The position numbers were made by a program, and so were the translations under genes. Source: Streptomyces sp. NBC_01471 (GTDB lineage: Bacteria; Actinomycetota; Actinomycetes; Streptomycetales; Streptomycetaceae). Taken from it: a stretch of 64,000 bases of DNA. The notes under the pieces are model-generated. The model made no database searches and was not told the origin of the DNA. It worked only from the letters and a program-made list of their open reading frames with translations. Of the stretch, positions 32,951 to 42,228 are shown one piece after another. Location of the stretch: the NCBI RefSeq assembly GCF_041438865.1, contig NZ_CP109450.1, forward strand, positions 6,078,501-6,142,500. Direction: 5' to 3'. Within the stretch, counting starts at the first letter, position 1; each line of letters starts with the position of its first letter.

Positions 32951-33610
32951 ATGGCCAGCTCGAACGCCGCACCAGCGCACTGGCACCGTGTCACCGCCCC
33001 TGCCCCTTCACTTGTCCCCGTGCCCGCGCTCGCCGCGTCCCCCGATCCGTCCCGCTCCACCGGACCCGCGTCACCGGCCCTCTTCACGCCAGCCTCCCCG
33101 GCCCCGCCCGCCGGTTCCCCGTCGGCAGGCCCCGCGGGTGACATCCACCCGGTCGCGCGCCGTACGACGGCGCCCGCTGCCGCCCTCGACCTGCTGGCCC
33201 AGGCCCGTGCCGGACTGGACGAGGCCGCCGGGCTCGAAGTGCCCAACGAGCGGTACGCGACGGCCCACCTCGCGGCGCTGCGCACCGCAGCCGCGGTCCT
33301 CGCCTCGCGGGCCAGGCCCGAGGAAGTACCGCGCCGGAAGGCGGGAGGCGCCCGCCGCAGGAACGCGATCCGTACCGCCTGGGAGCTGCTGCCGGAGCTC
33401 GCACCCGAACTGACCGAGTGGAGCGCGCTCTTCGCCTCCGGAGCAGGCCGCAGGGCCAGGGCCGAGGCCGGCATACCGGGCGCGGCGTGCAGCCGTGACG
33501 CCGACGATCTGCTCCGCGACGCGGCCATGTTCCTGCGGCTGGTCGAGCGGCTGCTGGCCCTCCAGCCGGTGTTGCCGCAGCCGAGGACGGAGCACCCCCA
33601 CGCGGGGTGA
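32951..33610 (+). CDS. SAV_6107-type HEPN domain protein
   Basis: A 219-residue protein. Residues 1 to about 70 form a Pro/Ala/Ser-rich disordered region. The helical C-terminal domain (about 75-215) resembles the SAV_6107 HEPN family. It carries RYATAH near residue 98, which fits the HEPN Rx4-6H pattern of RNases but may be non-catalytic. The ATG follows a perfect AGGAGG. The downstream methyltransferase gene has its own -10-like box (TAGGGT at 33633-33638). No antitoxin-type neighbour is recognised. Role unknown. Confidence 0.75.
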   Translation: MASSNAAPAHWHRVTAPAPSLVPVPALAASPDPSRSTGPASPALFTPASPAPPAGSPSAGPAGDIHPVARRTTAPAAALDLLAQARAGLDEAAGLEVPNERYATAHLAALRTAAAVLASRARPEEVPRRKAGGARRRNAIRTAWELLPELAPELTEWSALFASGAGRRARAEAGIPGAACSRDADDLLRDAAMFLRLVERLLALQPVLPQPRTEHPHAG

Positions 33611-33704
33611 CCAGCGGGACCTTCGAAGGCAATAGGGTGGGAGCCAGTCTTTGCTGTCTACGGCCCGCCGTCCGCGGCGGCACCGCGCCGAGGAGTCAAC
33701 CGCC

Positions 33705-34463
33705 GTGTCGGACCAGCTGCGCCCCCGCGCCTCCCTTCGTACCGCCGTGGTGTGGGACGTACTCAAGGACGCTCTCGACCGCCGGGCCGAAGCGACCGGC
33801 CGGACCACTCTGGACGTGCTCGACACCGGCGGCGGCACCGGGAACTTCGCGGTGCCCGTCGCCCGGCTCGGCCACCGGGTCACCGTGGTCGACCCCAGCC
33901 CCAACGCGCTCTTCGGCCTGGAGCGCAGGGCCGCCGAGGCCGGGGTCGCCGACCAGGTGCGCGGGGTGCAGGGCGATGTGCTCGGTCTGTTCGACGTGGT
34001 GGAGCGCGGCGGCTACGACGCGGTGCTCTGCCACGGCGTCCTCGAATACGTGGAGGACCCGGCCGAGGGCATCAGGAACGCGGTGGACGCGCTCCGCCCC
34101 TCCGGCGCGCTCAGCCTGCTCGCCGCCGGGCTCGGCGGCGCCGTCCTCGCCAGGGCGCTCGCCGGGCACTTCAGCGAGGCCCGGCAGGCGCTGACGGACC
34201 CGGCGGGACGCTGGGGCGACGGGGACCCGGTGCCCCGGCGCTTCACCGCGGAACAGCTCACCGAGCTGGTCACCACGGCCGGTGCGGAGGTCGGCGCGGT
34301 GCACGGTGTCCGGGTCTTCGCCGACCTCGTTCCCGGCGTCCTGGTCGACACCGAGCCGGGCGCCCTGGAGGCCCTGCTGAAGCTGGAGGCGGCCGCGGCG
34401 GAGCTGTCCGCCTTCCACTCGGTCGCCACCCAGCTGCACGTCCTGGGCGAGAAGCAGGGCTGA
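33705..34463 (+). CDS. Class I SAM-dependent methyltransferase
   Basis: A 252-residue protein with the SAM-binding motif DTGGGTGNFAVPVA near residue 41 and the acidic motif II VVDPSPNAL near residue 64. Motif HGVLEYVEDP fits post-I/IV positions of small-molecule or tRNA-modifying methyltransferases such as CmoM. The substrate is not known. The GTG at 33705 follows GAGGAG. It lies 94 bp after the HEPN gene and has a TAGGGT -10-like box of its own. Confidence 0.85.
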   Translation: MSDQLRPRASLRTAVVWDVLKDALDRRAEATGRTTLDVLDTGGGTGNFAVPVARLGHRVTVVDPSPNALFGLERRAAEAGVADQVRGVQGDVLGLFDVVERGGYDAVLCHGVLEYVEDPAEGIRNAVDALRPSGALSLLAAGLGGAVLARALAGHFSEARQALTDPAGRWGDGDPVPRRFTAEQLTELVTTAGAEVGAVHGVRVFADLVPGVLVDTEPGALEALLKLEAAAAELSAFHSVATQLHVLGEKQG

Positions 34464-34503
34464 TCAGCAGTGCAGTCACGCACGGACTGACACACAGGCC
34501 CCC

Positions 34504-34527
34504 CATACGGGGGCTAGTCCCCGTATG
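34504..34527. terminator. Hairpin after the methyltransferase gene
   Basis: CATACGGGG (34504-34512) and CCCCGTATG (34519-34527) form a perfect 9-bp stem with a 6-nt loop, 40 bp after the stop. There is no U-tract. The following region to 34711 has no coding signal. Confidence 0.55.
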
Positions 34528-34711
34528 ATCGGGGTAACCATCCGGCATGACGGTCCGGCCGTCGGGGAATGCACGCCCCGGCAGCTGTGCCTGCATGGCG
34601 GCCCGGATGGTGAATTGGCGTAGAGGGCGGGTTTCACGGGGGCGAATCCCTGCCTATTCTGAAAGGGCCGCATCACGGTCGTACCCCGCGACCGACGAGT
34701 AGGAGGACTCC

Positions 34712-35104
34712 GTGCCGCTCTCGGAGCACGAGCAGCGCATGCTCGAGCAGATGGAGCGAGCGCTGTACGCCGAAGATCCCAAGTTCGCGACAGCGCTTGA
34801 GGGAAGCGGGCTGCGTACGTACACCCGTCGTCGGGTGTACCAGGCGATCGCTGGCTTTCTGGTGGGTATCGCCCTCCTCATGGCGGGAATGGTCGCTCAG
34901 CAGATCTGGATCAGTGTGGTGGGGTTCCTCGTCATGCTCGGCTGTGCGGTGCTCGCGGTCACCGGATGGCGCAAGGCGCCAAAGCCCGGTGAACAGCAAC
35001 AGGCCGGAGGCCCGGCCCCGGGCCGGCAGGCCAGGAAACACCGTTCGGTGATGAACCGCATCGAGGAGCGGTGGCAGCGCCGCCGCGACGAACAGGGCCA
35101 CTGA
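34712..35104 (+). CDS. DUF3040 membrane protein
   Basis: A 130-residue actinobacterial protein with the DUF3040 opening (PLSEHEQRMLEQMERALYAE) and two membrane spans at about 45-65 and 68-85. The C-terminus is basic and cytoplasmic. The GTG at 34712 follows AGGAGG. DUF3040 genes are often near division or cell-envelope genes; no function has been shown that I know of. Confidence 0.88.
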   Translation: MPLSEHEQRMLEQMERALYAEDPKFATALEGSGLRTYTRRRVYQAIAGFLVGIALLMAGMVAQQIWISVVGFLVMLGCAVLAVTGWRKAPKPGEQQQAGGPAPGRQARKHRSVMNRIEERWQRRRDEQGH

Positions 35105-35204
35105 CCGGATCGCAGCCCGGACGGACCTCCTTCCGCAGCCCCGGATCACGGGGCGTTCCGGCGAGCCGGTCCGAGCGGGCCCTGCGGCCCCCCGGCCGGC
35201 CGGT

Positions 35205-37616
35205 TCAGCCGCGCTGCCGGGAGGGTCGCAGATCCGCCACCCAGCGGTTCAGTCCCGCACGGCGGCGGGCCCAGCGTTCCGCCGCCCGCTCCCGGCGCCG
35301 GGACGCCTCCCACACCACCCGTACGGACGAGCGCGGTGCCAGCACCGCACGGACCCGTGCCGCCCGGCCCGCACCGGCCCGCAGCCCGGCCCGGACCAGC
35401 ACGACGTCATCGGTAAGACCGCTCACCTCACCGGCCCGGGGCGCGTACAGCACCTGCTCCACCGCCCGGGCGGCCCGGTGCACCGCATCGGCCGCCGGAC
35501 CCGTCAGCGCGCCGGTCCGTACGATCCGGTCGGCCGACTTGCGCGGGGTCAGCGAATCGTCGGGCCGCACCCCGTAGTCCCACGCCGAGTCGGTGATCTC
35601 CCGCCAGGCCGACAGCGTCCGCTCCCCGGCGTCCGCGGGCGTCCGCCCGCCGGACCCCAGCCGCCGGGCCCGTGCCCGGGTCCGCCAGAGCAGCGGCAGC
35701 AGGAGCAACAGGAGCACGAGCAGCGCGGCCAGCCCCACGCCCACCACCGTGCCGGGATCCGTGCCCCCGTCGGCCGGCGGTACGCCGCCGCCCTGCGCGA
35801 CCGCCCCGCAGCCGCTGAGCTTGTGCACCTGCGGCGGGCAGGCGGACGTCGCGGACGGGGCCGTCTCGGGCGCGGCCGATGACGTGGAATCCGGCTGCGC
35901 CGGAGAGGCCGGGCCGTCGGACGAGCTGTCCGGCTGGGTGTAGGACGGTACGGACCCCCGGGTGGGCGTCGGCTCGAAGCGCGTCCAGCCCACCCCCTCG
36001 AAGTACAGCTCGGGCCAGGCGTGTGCGTCGCGCAGCCCGACCGACATCGTGCCGTCCGGCTGTGCGGTGCCCGGAGTGAAGCCCACCGCGACCCTGGCCG
36101 GGATGTGCAGCGTCCTGGCCATCGCCGCCATCGTGAAGGCGAAGTGGACGCAGAAGCCCTGCTTCTGCTTCAGGAAACGCGCGATGGCGGCGGTGCCGGT
36201 GCCCGACTGCACCTGGGTGTCGTAGGTGAATCCGCCCTCCGACGCGAACCAGTCCTGCAGCTTCACCGCACGCTGGTAGTCGTTCGTGGCGCCCTTCGTC
36301 ACCTGGTCCGCGGTGGACTTCACCACGCCGGGCAGTGAGCCGGGCACCTCCGTGTACTCCCGCAGCAGCGCGGCGGACGGCTGCGGGGCCGAAGCCAGCT
36401 GCGCCGCCGTCGGCTGGACGACCAGGCTGTCCACGCCGTACTCCGCACCGCGGGTGGTCTGCCCGCGGTCGCCGACGAGCGTCCGCCCGGCCGGCTCGAA
36501 GCGCCAGCGGCCCCTGATGTCCACCTTCGTGGCCGGGTAGGGGAGCGGCAGCCAGTTCTGGGCGTACCAGCCGGCCGCCGAGATGTTGGTCCTGACCTGG
36601 GTGGTGCCCACATCGGAGCCGAGCCCCTGCGGCCTCGGCAACTCCTTCGGCACATCCGTGATCCGGCGCTCCGACGACTTCCAGGCGGTGCCGTCGAACC
36701 GGTCGAGCGAGACGATCCGCAGATACATCCCGTCGGTGTCGACCGCGTTGGTGCGGTAGCGGAGCACCTCGCGGTCGTCGGACTGGGTGAGGCTGTTCTG
36801 CAGCGAGACCAGCGGGTTGACCGCGGAGATCGTCCCCCCGCCGCCCCCGGGCCCGGCGCCCCGCCCCGCGCCGCCGAGCAGCCCGGTGTCCATGGCGGGC
36901 AGCGCGGCCGGCACCACCAGGGCGAACCCCAGTGCGACCACCCCGATGCGCCGCCCCGTGCGGACCGGCGCCGACGGGCCGCCGCCACCGCTCGCGGGAC
37001 CACCGGCCCCGCTCCCGCGCGGCGAACCGAAGACCCGTCCCCACTGGGAGAGCCGGTCCTTGCTCTCGGCCAGCAGGAGCAGCAGATAGCCGGAAGCGGC
37101 GAGCACGAACCACAGCCAGGCCGCGCCGCTCTGCGAGATGCCGGCCGCCACCGAGTACAGGGCGAGCAGCGGCAGCCCGGCCGGCGCGGCGCTGCGGAAC
37201 GTCACCGCCAGCGCGTCCACCAGCAGCCCGACCAGCAGCACCCCGCCGAACAGCATCAGCCGGATGCTCGCGGTCGTCGGTGCCGGTATCGAGTACTGCC
37301 CTATGTCGTCGGCGCCCGCCCGCAGCATCGCCCCGAAATGCTCCACGGCCTCCGGGCCCGGCACGATGCCGCCGAGCGCCTGGCCGCGCGCGAAGACCAC
37401 GGTGAGGATCAGCAGCGCGGTCACCGCCTGCGCGGCCACGGTCAGCGGACGCGCCAGCGGAACCCGCCGGGCCAGCGCGCCCACCCCGCTCTGAACGGCC
37501 AGCAGCAGTGCGGCCTGAATGATCCACGTGACCGGCTGGACCAGCGGCAGCAGTGCGCACGCGGCCAGCATCGTGGCCGCATAGGCGCACAGCGCCACCC
37601 TCGTCCGGCCGCTCAT
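35205..37616 (-). CDS. Transglutaminase-like TgpA-type membrane protein
   Basis: An 803-residue membrane protein. About five or six spans occupy the first 230 residues, then a large external domain. The transglutaminase core is near 450-520, with catalytic Cys in GFCVHFAFTMAAMAR, His in LRDAHAWPELYF and an acidic residue further on. A last span (about 690-715) and a cytoplasmic DUF4129-like tail follow. The ATG at 37614-37616 overlaps the DUF58 stop as ATGA. It forms an operon with DUF58 and MoxR genes. Such trios assemble or check envelope proteins, but the substrate is unknown. Confidence 0.88.
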   Translation of the reverse strand: MSGRTRVALCAYAATMLAACALLPLVQPVTWIIQAALLLAVQSGVGALARRVPLARPLTVAAQAVTALLILTVVFARGQALGGIVPGPEAVEHFGAMLRAGADDIGQYSIPAPTTASIRLMLFGGVLLVGLLVDALAVTFRSAAPAGLPLLALYSVAAGISQSGAAWLWFVLAASGYLLLLLAESKDRLSQWGRVFGSPRGSGAGGPASGGGGPSAPVRTGRRIGVVALGFALVVPAALPAMDTGLLGGAGRGAGPGGGGGTISAVNPLVSLQNSLTQSDDREVLRYRTNAVDTDGMYLRIVSLDRFDGTAWKSSERRITDVPKELPRPQGLGSDVGTTQVRTNISAAGWYAQNWLPLPYPATKVDIRGRWRFEPAGRTLVGDRGQTTRGAEYGVDSLVVQPTAAQLASAPQPSAALLREYTEVPGSLPGVVKSTADQVTKGATNDYQRAVKLQDWFASEGGFTYDTQVQSGTGTAAIARFLKQKQGFCVHFAFTMAAMARTLHIPARVAVGFTPGTAQPDGTMSVGLRDAHAWPELYFEGVGWTRFEPTPTRGSVPSYTQPDSSSDGPASPAQPDSTSSAAPETAPSATSACPPQVHKLSGCGAVAQGGGVPPADGGTDPGTVVGVGLAALLVLLLLLLPLLWRTRARARRLGSGGRTPADAGERTLSAWREITDSAWDYGVRPDDSLTPRKSADRIVRTGALTGPAADAVHRAARAVEQVLYAPRAGEVSGLTDDVVLVRAGLRAGAGRAARVRAVLAPRSSVRVVWEASRRRERAAERWARRRAGLNRWVADLRPSRQRG

Positions 37617-39016
37617 GACCATCCCCCCGCGCCTGTCCCGCTGCCCGCCTCCGCGCCGGCACCCGTGGCCGCCGTACCGCCGTGCCAGGACGCCGCACCC
37701 GTACCGCTGCGCTGCTGCCCCGCCTGCCGCCACAGCTCGGCGAGCGCCGCCCCGGGCCCGGCCTCCAGCGCGGTCCAGCCCGCGTCGCGCAGCAGCCGCA
37801 GCGTCTTGGTGTCGCGCTCCGCCGCCGCCTCGCCGTGCGCCCGGGCATCGCTGTTCAGTACGAAGGCGACGGCTGCCCCGCTGCGCTGCCGCATCCGGGC
37901 CGCGACCGCGGCCTGCTCCTCGTCGAGACTGCCGAAGAAGGCGATCAGAAGTCCTTCGTTCCCGCCGCGCAGCACATCGTACGAGCGGGAGAGGCCGGTC
38001 CCGTCGGAGTGGCCTACGACGGCGAGGCTGTCCATCATCAGCCCGGCGGAGTCGGCGGAATCCTGGGTGGACCCGGCGAACCCGCCCGAGCCCTCGCCCG
38101 GCACCGAGCTGCCGGTGTCCGTCAGCAGCCGTACCGAGAAGCCCCGTTCGAGTACGTGCACCAGCGCCGAGGCCGCCCCCGACACGGCCCATTCGAAGGC
38201 CGAGTCCGGCCCCGCGCCCTGGTAGGCGCCCCGGCGGGTGTCCAGCAACACCGTGCAGCGGGCCCGCTGCGGCTGCTCCTCGCGGCGCACCATCAGCTCG
38301 CCGTAGCGGGCGGTGGAGCGCCAGTGCACCCGGCGCAGATCGTCGCCGTGCCGGTAGCCGCGCGGGATCACGTCGTCCTCGCCGGCCAGCGCGAGCGAGC
38401 GGTGTCTGCCGTCCCCGTATCCGGCCGCCTCACCGGTCAGCCGGACCGGCGGCAGCGGCTCGGTCCTGGGAATCACGGTCAGGGTGTCGTGCGCGCTGAA
38501 CGACCTGGTCAGCTCGCACATCCCGAACGGGTCGGTGAGCCGCAGCTGGAGCGGGCCCAGCGGATACCGCCCGCGCAGATCGGAACGGACCCGGTACGAC
38601 ACCTCGCGCCGGCCGCCCGCCTCCACCCGGTCCAGGACGAACCGGGGCCGCGGCCCCAGCACGTACGGCACCCGGTCCTGGAGCATCAGCAGTCCGGTGG
38701 GGAGCCGCGAGACGTTGTCCATCCGCAGATGGACGCGGGCCTCCGACCCGGCAGGCACCCGGGCCGGGGCGAGCCGCCTGCTGGCCGCGACCCGGTACCG
38801 GGTACGGAACAGCACGGCCACACACACCAGCGGGAGCACCGCCAGCAGGAGCCCCACCCGCAGCAGATCGCTCTGGCCCAGGACATACGCGCAGACCGCC
38901 GCGGCGACCCCGGCCGCGATGAACGAGCGGCCCCGTGTGGTGAGCCCCGACAGCGCGGTCCGCAGTCCGCCCCCGTCCTCGTCGGCGGCGGCCGGAGCAC
39001 CCCCGACGGCCATCAC
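37613..39016 (-). CDS. DUF58 domain membrane protein
   Basis: A 467-residue protein with two spans in the first 70 residues and a C-terminal DUF58/vWA-like region. The diagnostic block YRHGDDLRRVHWRSTAR is near residue 225. The GTG at 39016 overlaps the MoxR stop as GTGA; the ATG at 39013 is an alternative. It lies between the MoxR ATPase and the transglutaminase gene. Its C-terminal 35 residues are Gly/Ala-rich. Confidence 0.88.
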   Translation of the reverse strand: MMAVGGAPAAADEDGGGLRTALSGLTTRGRSFIAAGVAAAVCAYVLGQSDLLRVGLLLAVLPLVCVAVLFRTRYRVAASRRLAPARVPAGSEARVHLRMDNVSRLPTGLLMLQDRVPYVLGPRPRFVLDRVEAGGRREVSYRVRSDLRGRYPLGPLQLRLTDPFGMCELTRSFSAHDTLTVIPRTEPLPPVRLTGEAAGYGDGRHRSLALAGEDDVIPRGYRHGDDLRRVHWRSTARYGELMVRREEQPQRARCTVLLDTRRGAYQGAGPDSAFEWAVSGAASALVHVLERGFSVRLLTDTGSSVPGEGSGGFAGSTQDSADSAGLMMDSLAVVGHSDGTGLSRSYDVLRGGNEGLLIAFFGSLDEEQAAVAARMRQRSGAAVAFVLNSDARAHGEAAAERDTKTLRLLRDAGWTALEAGPGAALAELWRQAGQQRSGTGAASWHGGTAATGAGAEAGSGTGAGGWS

Positions 39017-40008
39017 AGCCGCCGGGCGCCGGGCTGCTGGTCGTTGTACGCGGGAACGGGAGTCTGCTGGAGGATCTCCTGGACGACCTGCTCCGCCGTA
39101 CGGCGGTTCAACTGGGCCTGGGCCGTGGGCAGCAGCCGGTGCGCGAGGACCGCGACGGCCAGTGCCTGGACGTCGTCGGGCAGCGCGTACTCCCGTCCGC
39201 TCAGCGCGGCCGCCGCCTTGGCCGCCCGCAGCAGGTGCAGGGTGGCACGCGGCGAAGCGCCGAGTCGGAGGTCCTGGTGACTGCGGGTGGCCGTCACCAG
39301 CTGCACCGCGTACCGGCGCACCGCGTCGGCGACGTGCACTCCGCGCACCGCGTCGATGAGTTTCAGGATCTCGTGGGCGTGCGCCACCGGCTGGAGGTCG
39401 TCCAGCGGTGAGACACCGCCGTGCACGTCGAGCATCCGGAGCTCGGCTTCGGGGCTCGGATAACCGATGGAGACCCGCGCCATGAACCGGTCGCGCTGCG
39501 CCTCGGGGAGCGGGTAGGTGCCCTCCATCTCCACCGGGTTCTGCGTGGCCACCACCATGAACGGACCGGGCAGTTCGTACGTCTGCCCGTCGATGGTGAC
39601 CTGGCGCTCCTCCATCGATTCGAGCAGCGCCGACTGGGTCTTCGGCGAGGCGCGGTTGATCTCGTCGCCGATCACGATCTGCGCGAAGATCGCCCCGGGC
39701 TTGAACTCGAAGTCCCGCCGCTGCTGGTCGAAGATCGAGACCCCGGTGATGTCCGAAGGCAGCAGGTCGGGGGTGAACTGGATGCGCCGCACCGAGCAGT
39801 CGATGCTGCGGGCCAGCGCCTTGGCCAGCATGGTCTTGCCGACGCCTGGCACATCCTCGATGAGGAGATGCCCCTCGGCGAGCAGCACGGTCAGCGAAAG
39901 CCGTACGACCTCGGGCTTGCCCTCGATCACACCCTCCACCGACCTGCGGATGCGCTCCGCCGTGGTCGTCAGATCCGTGAGGCTCGCTCGATCGTCATAG
40001 GTCGTCAC
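39013..40008 (-). CDS. MoxR-family AAA ATPase
   Basis: A 331-residue AAA+ chaperone of the MoxR type, often paired with DUF58/vWA proteins. Walker A is EDVPGVGKT near residue 50, Walker B is IVIGDEINRA, and sensor 1 is VVATQNPVE. The GTG at 40006-40008 follows GAGGAGGG; in-frame upstream codons add a non-conserved Arg/Pro-rich stretch. It is the first gene of the MoxR-DUF58-transglutaminase operon. The 256 bp upstream hold only a short GGGGATACCCC palindrome. Confidence 0.92.
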   Translation of the reverse strand: MTTYDDRASLTDLTTTAERIRRSVEGVIEGKPEVVRLSLTVLLAEGHLLIEDVPGVGKTMLAKALARSIDCSVRRIQFTPDLLPSDITGVSIFDQQRRDFEFKPGAIFAQIVIGDEINRASPKTQSALLESMEERQVTIDGQTYELPGPFMVVATQNPVEMEGTYPLPEAQRDRFMARVSIGYPSPEAELRMLDVHGGVSPLDDLQPVAHAHEILKLIDAVRGVHVADAVRRYAVQLVTATRSHQDLRLGASPRATLHLLRAAKAAAALSGREYALPDDVQALAVAVLAHRLLPTAQAQLNRRTAEQVVQEILQQTPVPAYNDQQPGARRL

Positions 40009-40264
40009 CCGGCCCTCCTCGGCCCTACTCCCGCGCTCCTGAGAAGCAGGGGATACCCCATCCACGTGCCGGGGCACTGCGTACGGCCCGGCCCGGCCCC
40101 GAACAGCCGACGCCCCGCCCGGAGGGATCCGGACGAGGTGCCGCCCCCGCATTGTTGTTGCCGTTACCGCTTCGTGTCACTCGCCTGTGGACAAGTGGGC
40201 GGGACATGTCGCAGGTTGCCGTGATTTCGTCCTGCTCCGGGGGCGCGAACGCCGGCCCGTGAGC

Positions 40265-40846
40265 TCACTCCTGAGGGTTGCGGCCGGCCGGCTCGATCTC
40301 CCGCAGGAGCCCCGACCGCACGTCGAAGACGAAGCCCCGGACATCGTCGGTGTGCAGCAGGAACGGCGAGGTCCGCACCCGCTGCATCGACTGGCGTACG
40401 TCCTGGTCGACGTCGCGGAACGACTCCACCGCCCACGGCGGACGCTGACCCACCTCTTCCTCCAGCTCGATCCGGAAGTCCTCGGTGAGGCTCTCCAGAC
40501 CGCAGCTGGTGTGGTGGATCAGTATCACGCTCCGGGTGCCCAGGGCGCGCTGGCTGATGGTCAGTGACCGGATGACATCGTCGGTGACCACACCGCCCGC
40601 GTTGCGGATCGTGTGGCAGTCGCCGAGTTCGAGCCCGAGGGCGGCGTGCAGATCGATCCGGGCGTCCATGCACGCGACCACGGCCACCTGCAGTACGGGC
40701 CGGGCGTCCATGCCGGGGTCCTCGAATGCCCCGGCGTACTGCCGGTTGGCCTCGACGAGCCGGTCGGTCACCGTTCCGCCGTCACGTACGGCCAGGTGGG
40801 GGCGGGGCGGGGTGGGCTCTGCGGGAGAGTGCGCAGCAGTCGACAT
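40265..40846 (-). CDS. Beta-class carbonic anhydrase
   Basis: A 193-residue zinc enzyme that hydrates CO2. Zinc ligands are Cys in ACMDARI (with the Asp-Arg dyad), and His and Cys in HHTSCGL. The family type resembles the mycobacterial Rv1284 group. The ATG at 40844-40846 is chosen because the sequence between it and earlier in-frame codons is intergenic in character. It is divergent from the dcw cluster, with 425 bp between. Confidence 0.92.
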   Translation of the reverse strand: MSTAAHSPAEPTPPRPHLAVRDGGTVTDRLVEANRQYAGAFEDPGMDARPVLQVAVVACMDARIDLHAALGLELGDCHTIRNAGGVVTDDVIRSLTISQRALGTRSVILIHHTSCGLESLTEDFRIELEEEVGQRPPWAVESFRDVDQDVRQSMQRVRTSPFLLHTDDVRGFVFDVRSGLLREIEPAGRNPQE

Positions 40847-41271
40847 GTGTATGACGGTAGCCGCCGCTGATCGAACAGTCCTGCCCAGGGGCCGGAAAAC
40901 GAGCGTCAACACGGACGGTTGTGACCTAATCCACAGCGGTGATGGCCAGTGACCCGTTCGGGTGAAAACCGGAGCCCGCGGCGCGCTGGGCGGTTGATTG
41001 ACCGGGGGGACGAGTGGACTAAAGTGGCGCGAAGTGGGAGGCGTGAGCGTCGTCACGTGCGTGCACGGACGTACTCCTCACGGTCACTCACCCCAGACAC
41101 ACCTGCTTGACGGACACATCCCGCACACCCGCGCATGCGCGGCGTACGTACGGCCCGGCCCTCTCCCGCTCGCCGGCCGGCCGACGCCTTTCCCGGCGCC
41201 GGCGGACCGTCCCCTTCCGAGCGGGCGGGGACCCGGCAGTACGTCCGCCCGCGCCGTACCTGAGAGGGCGC
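40847..41271. other. 425-bp divergent region between carbonic anhydrase and rsmH
   Basis: It holds the dcw promoter at 40998-41025 and a roughly 240-nt leader before rsmH. A Crp-like half-palindrome TGTGACCTAATCCACA is at 40920-40935 (one mismatch to TGTGA-N6-TCACA). The leader has a GC-rich hairpin at about 41221-41252 (GCGGGC with GCCCGC). An out-of-phase GTG frame starting at about 41044 with GGGAGG upstream runs into rsmH but has no recognised content. No mraZ gene is present. Confidence 0.55.
40998..41025 (+). promoter_or_regulatory. Promoter of the rsmH-ftsL-ftsI operon (TTGACC-N16-TAAAGT)
   Basis: TTGACC at 40998-41003 and TAAAGT at 41020-41025 are 16 bp apart, close to the housekeeping consensus. 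The predicted start near 41032 leaves a 240-nt untranslated leader. A structured mraW RNA motif has been described upstream of actinobacterial rsmH genes, and this leader is the place to look for one. Confidence 0.6.
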
Positions 41272-42228
41272 ATGACCCAGTCCCGACATGTCCCGGTGAT
41301 GCTCCAGCGATGCCTGGACCTGTTGGCCCCGGCCCTCGCCCAGCCCGGTGCGGTCGTCGTCGACTGCACCCTCGGCCTCGGCGGCCACAGCGAGGCGCTG
41401 CTGTCGACCTTCCCGGCGGCCCGGCTGATCGCACTCGACCGGGACAAGGAAGCCCTGCGGCTCTCCGCCGAGCGGCTCGCGCCGTTCGGCGACCGCGCCA
41501 CCCTGGTGCACGCCGTCTACGACGAACTGCCCGAGGTCCTGGACCGGCTGGAGGTCCCGCGCGTACAGGGAGTCCTCTTCGACCTCGGCGTCTCGTCGAT
41601 GCAGCTGGACGAGGCGGACCGCGGTTTCGCCTACGCCCAGGACGCCCCGCTCGACATGAGGATGGACCAGACGACCGGTATGGGCGCGGCCGAGGTGCTC
41701 AACACCTATCCGCCCGGCGAACTCGTCCGGATCCTGCGCGCGTACGGCGAGGAGAAGCAGGCCAAGCGGATCGTCTCCGCCGTCGTGCGGGAGCGGGAGA
41801 AGGAACCCTTCACCAACAGCGCCCGGCTGGTCGAGCTGATCCGTGACTCACTGCCGCAGGCCGCCAAGCGCACCGGCGGCAATCCCGCCAAACGCACCTT
41901 CCAGGCCCTGCGCATCGAGGTCAACGGCGAACTCACCGTGCTGGAGCGGGCCGTTCCGGCCGCCGTGCAGGCCCTCGCCGTGGGCGGGCGGATCGCCGTC
42001 CTCTCGTACCACTCGCTGGAGGACCGGCTGGTCAAACAGGTCTTCGCGGCAGGCGCGGCCAACACGGCGCCGGCCGGCCTGCCGGTGGTGCCCGAGCGCT
42101 ACCAGCCACGGCTCAAGCTCCTCACCCGCGGTGCGGAACTCCCTGCGGAGGAGGAGGTCGCGGACAACCGGCGCGCGGCGCCCGCCCGGCTGCGGGGTGC
42201 GCAGCGCATCCGCGAGGAGGCTCTGTGA
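41272..42228 (+). CDS. rsmH: 16S rRNA (cytosine-1402-N4)-methyltransferase
   Basis: Methylates C1402 of 16S rRNA; first gene of the dcw cluster (older name mraW). The 318-residue protein opens with HVPVMLQRCLDLL and has the SAM motif VDCTLGLGGHSEAL, and the LSYHSLEDR block near the C-terminus. The ATG at 41272 follows GAGAGGG and gives the usual length. Its stop overlaps the ftsL start (GTGA), so ftsL is translationally coupled. Confidence 0.95.
   Translation: MTQSRHVPVMLQRCLDLLAPALAQPGAVVVDCTLGLGGHSEALLSTFPAARLIALDRDKEALRLSAERLAPFGDRATLVHAVYDELPEVLDRLEVPRVQGVLFDLGVSSMQLDEADRGFAYAQDAPLDMRMDQTTGMGAAEVLNTYPPGELVRILRAYGEEKQAKRIVSAVVREREKEPFTNSARLVELIRDSLPQAAKRTGGNPAKRTFQALRIEVNGELTVLERAVPAAVQALAVGGRIAVLSYHSLEDRLVKQVFAAGAANTAPAGLPVVPERYQPRLKLLTRGAELPAEEEVADNRRAAPARLRGAQRIREEAL

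Noticed and set aside
34603..34675. tRNA-like stretch (GGTGAATTGGCGTAGAGG and GGGGGCGAATCCCTGCC)
   Set aside because: The acceptor stem does not pair, the T-loop lacks TTC, and no anticodon loop of proper form can be drawn.
41044..41846. GTG frame with GGGAGG ahead of it, upstream of and out of phase with rsmH
   Set aside because: It runs out of phase through rsmH, its translation is low-complexity, and no family is recognised. It could at most be a short leader ORF.
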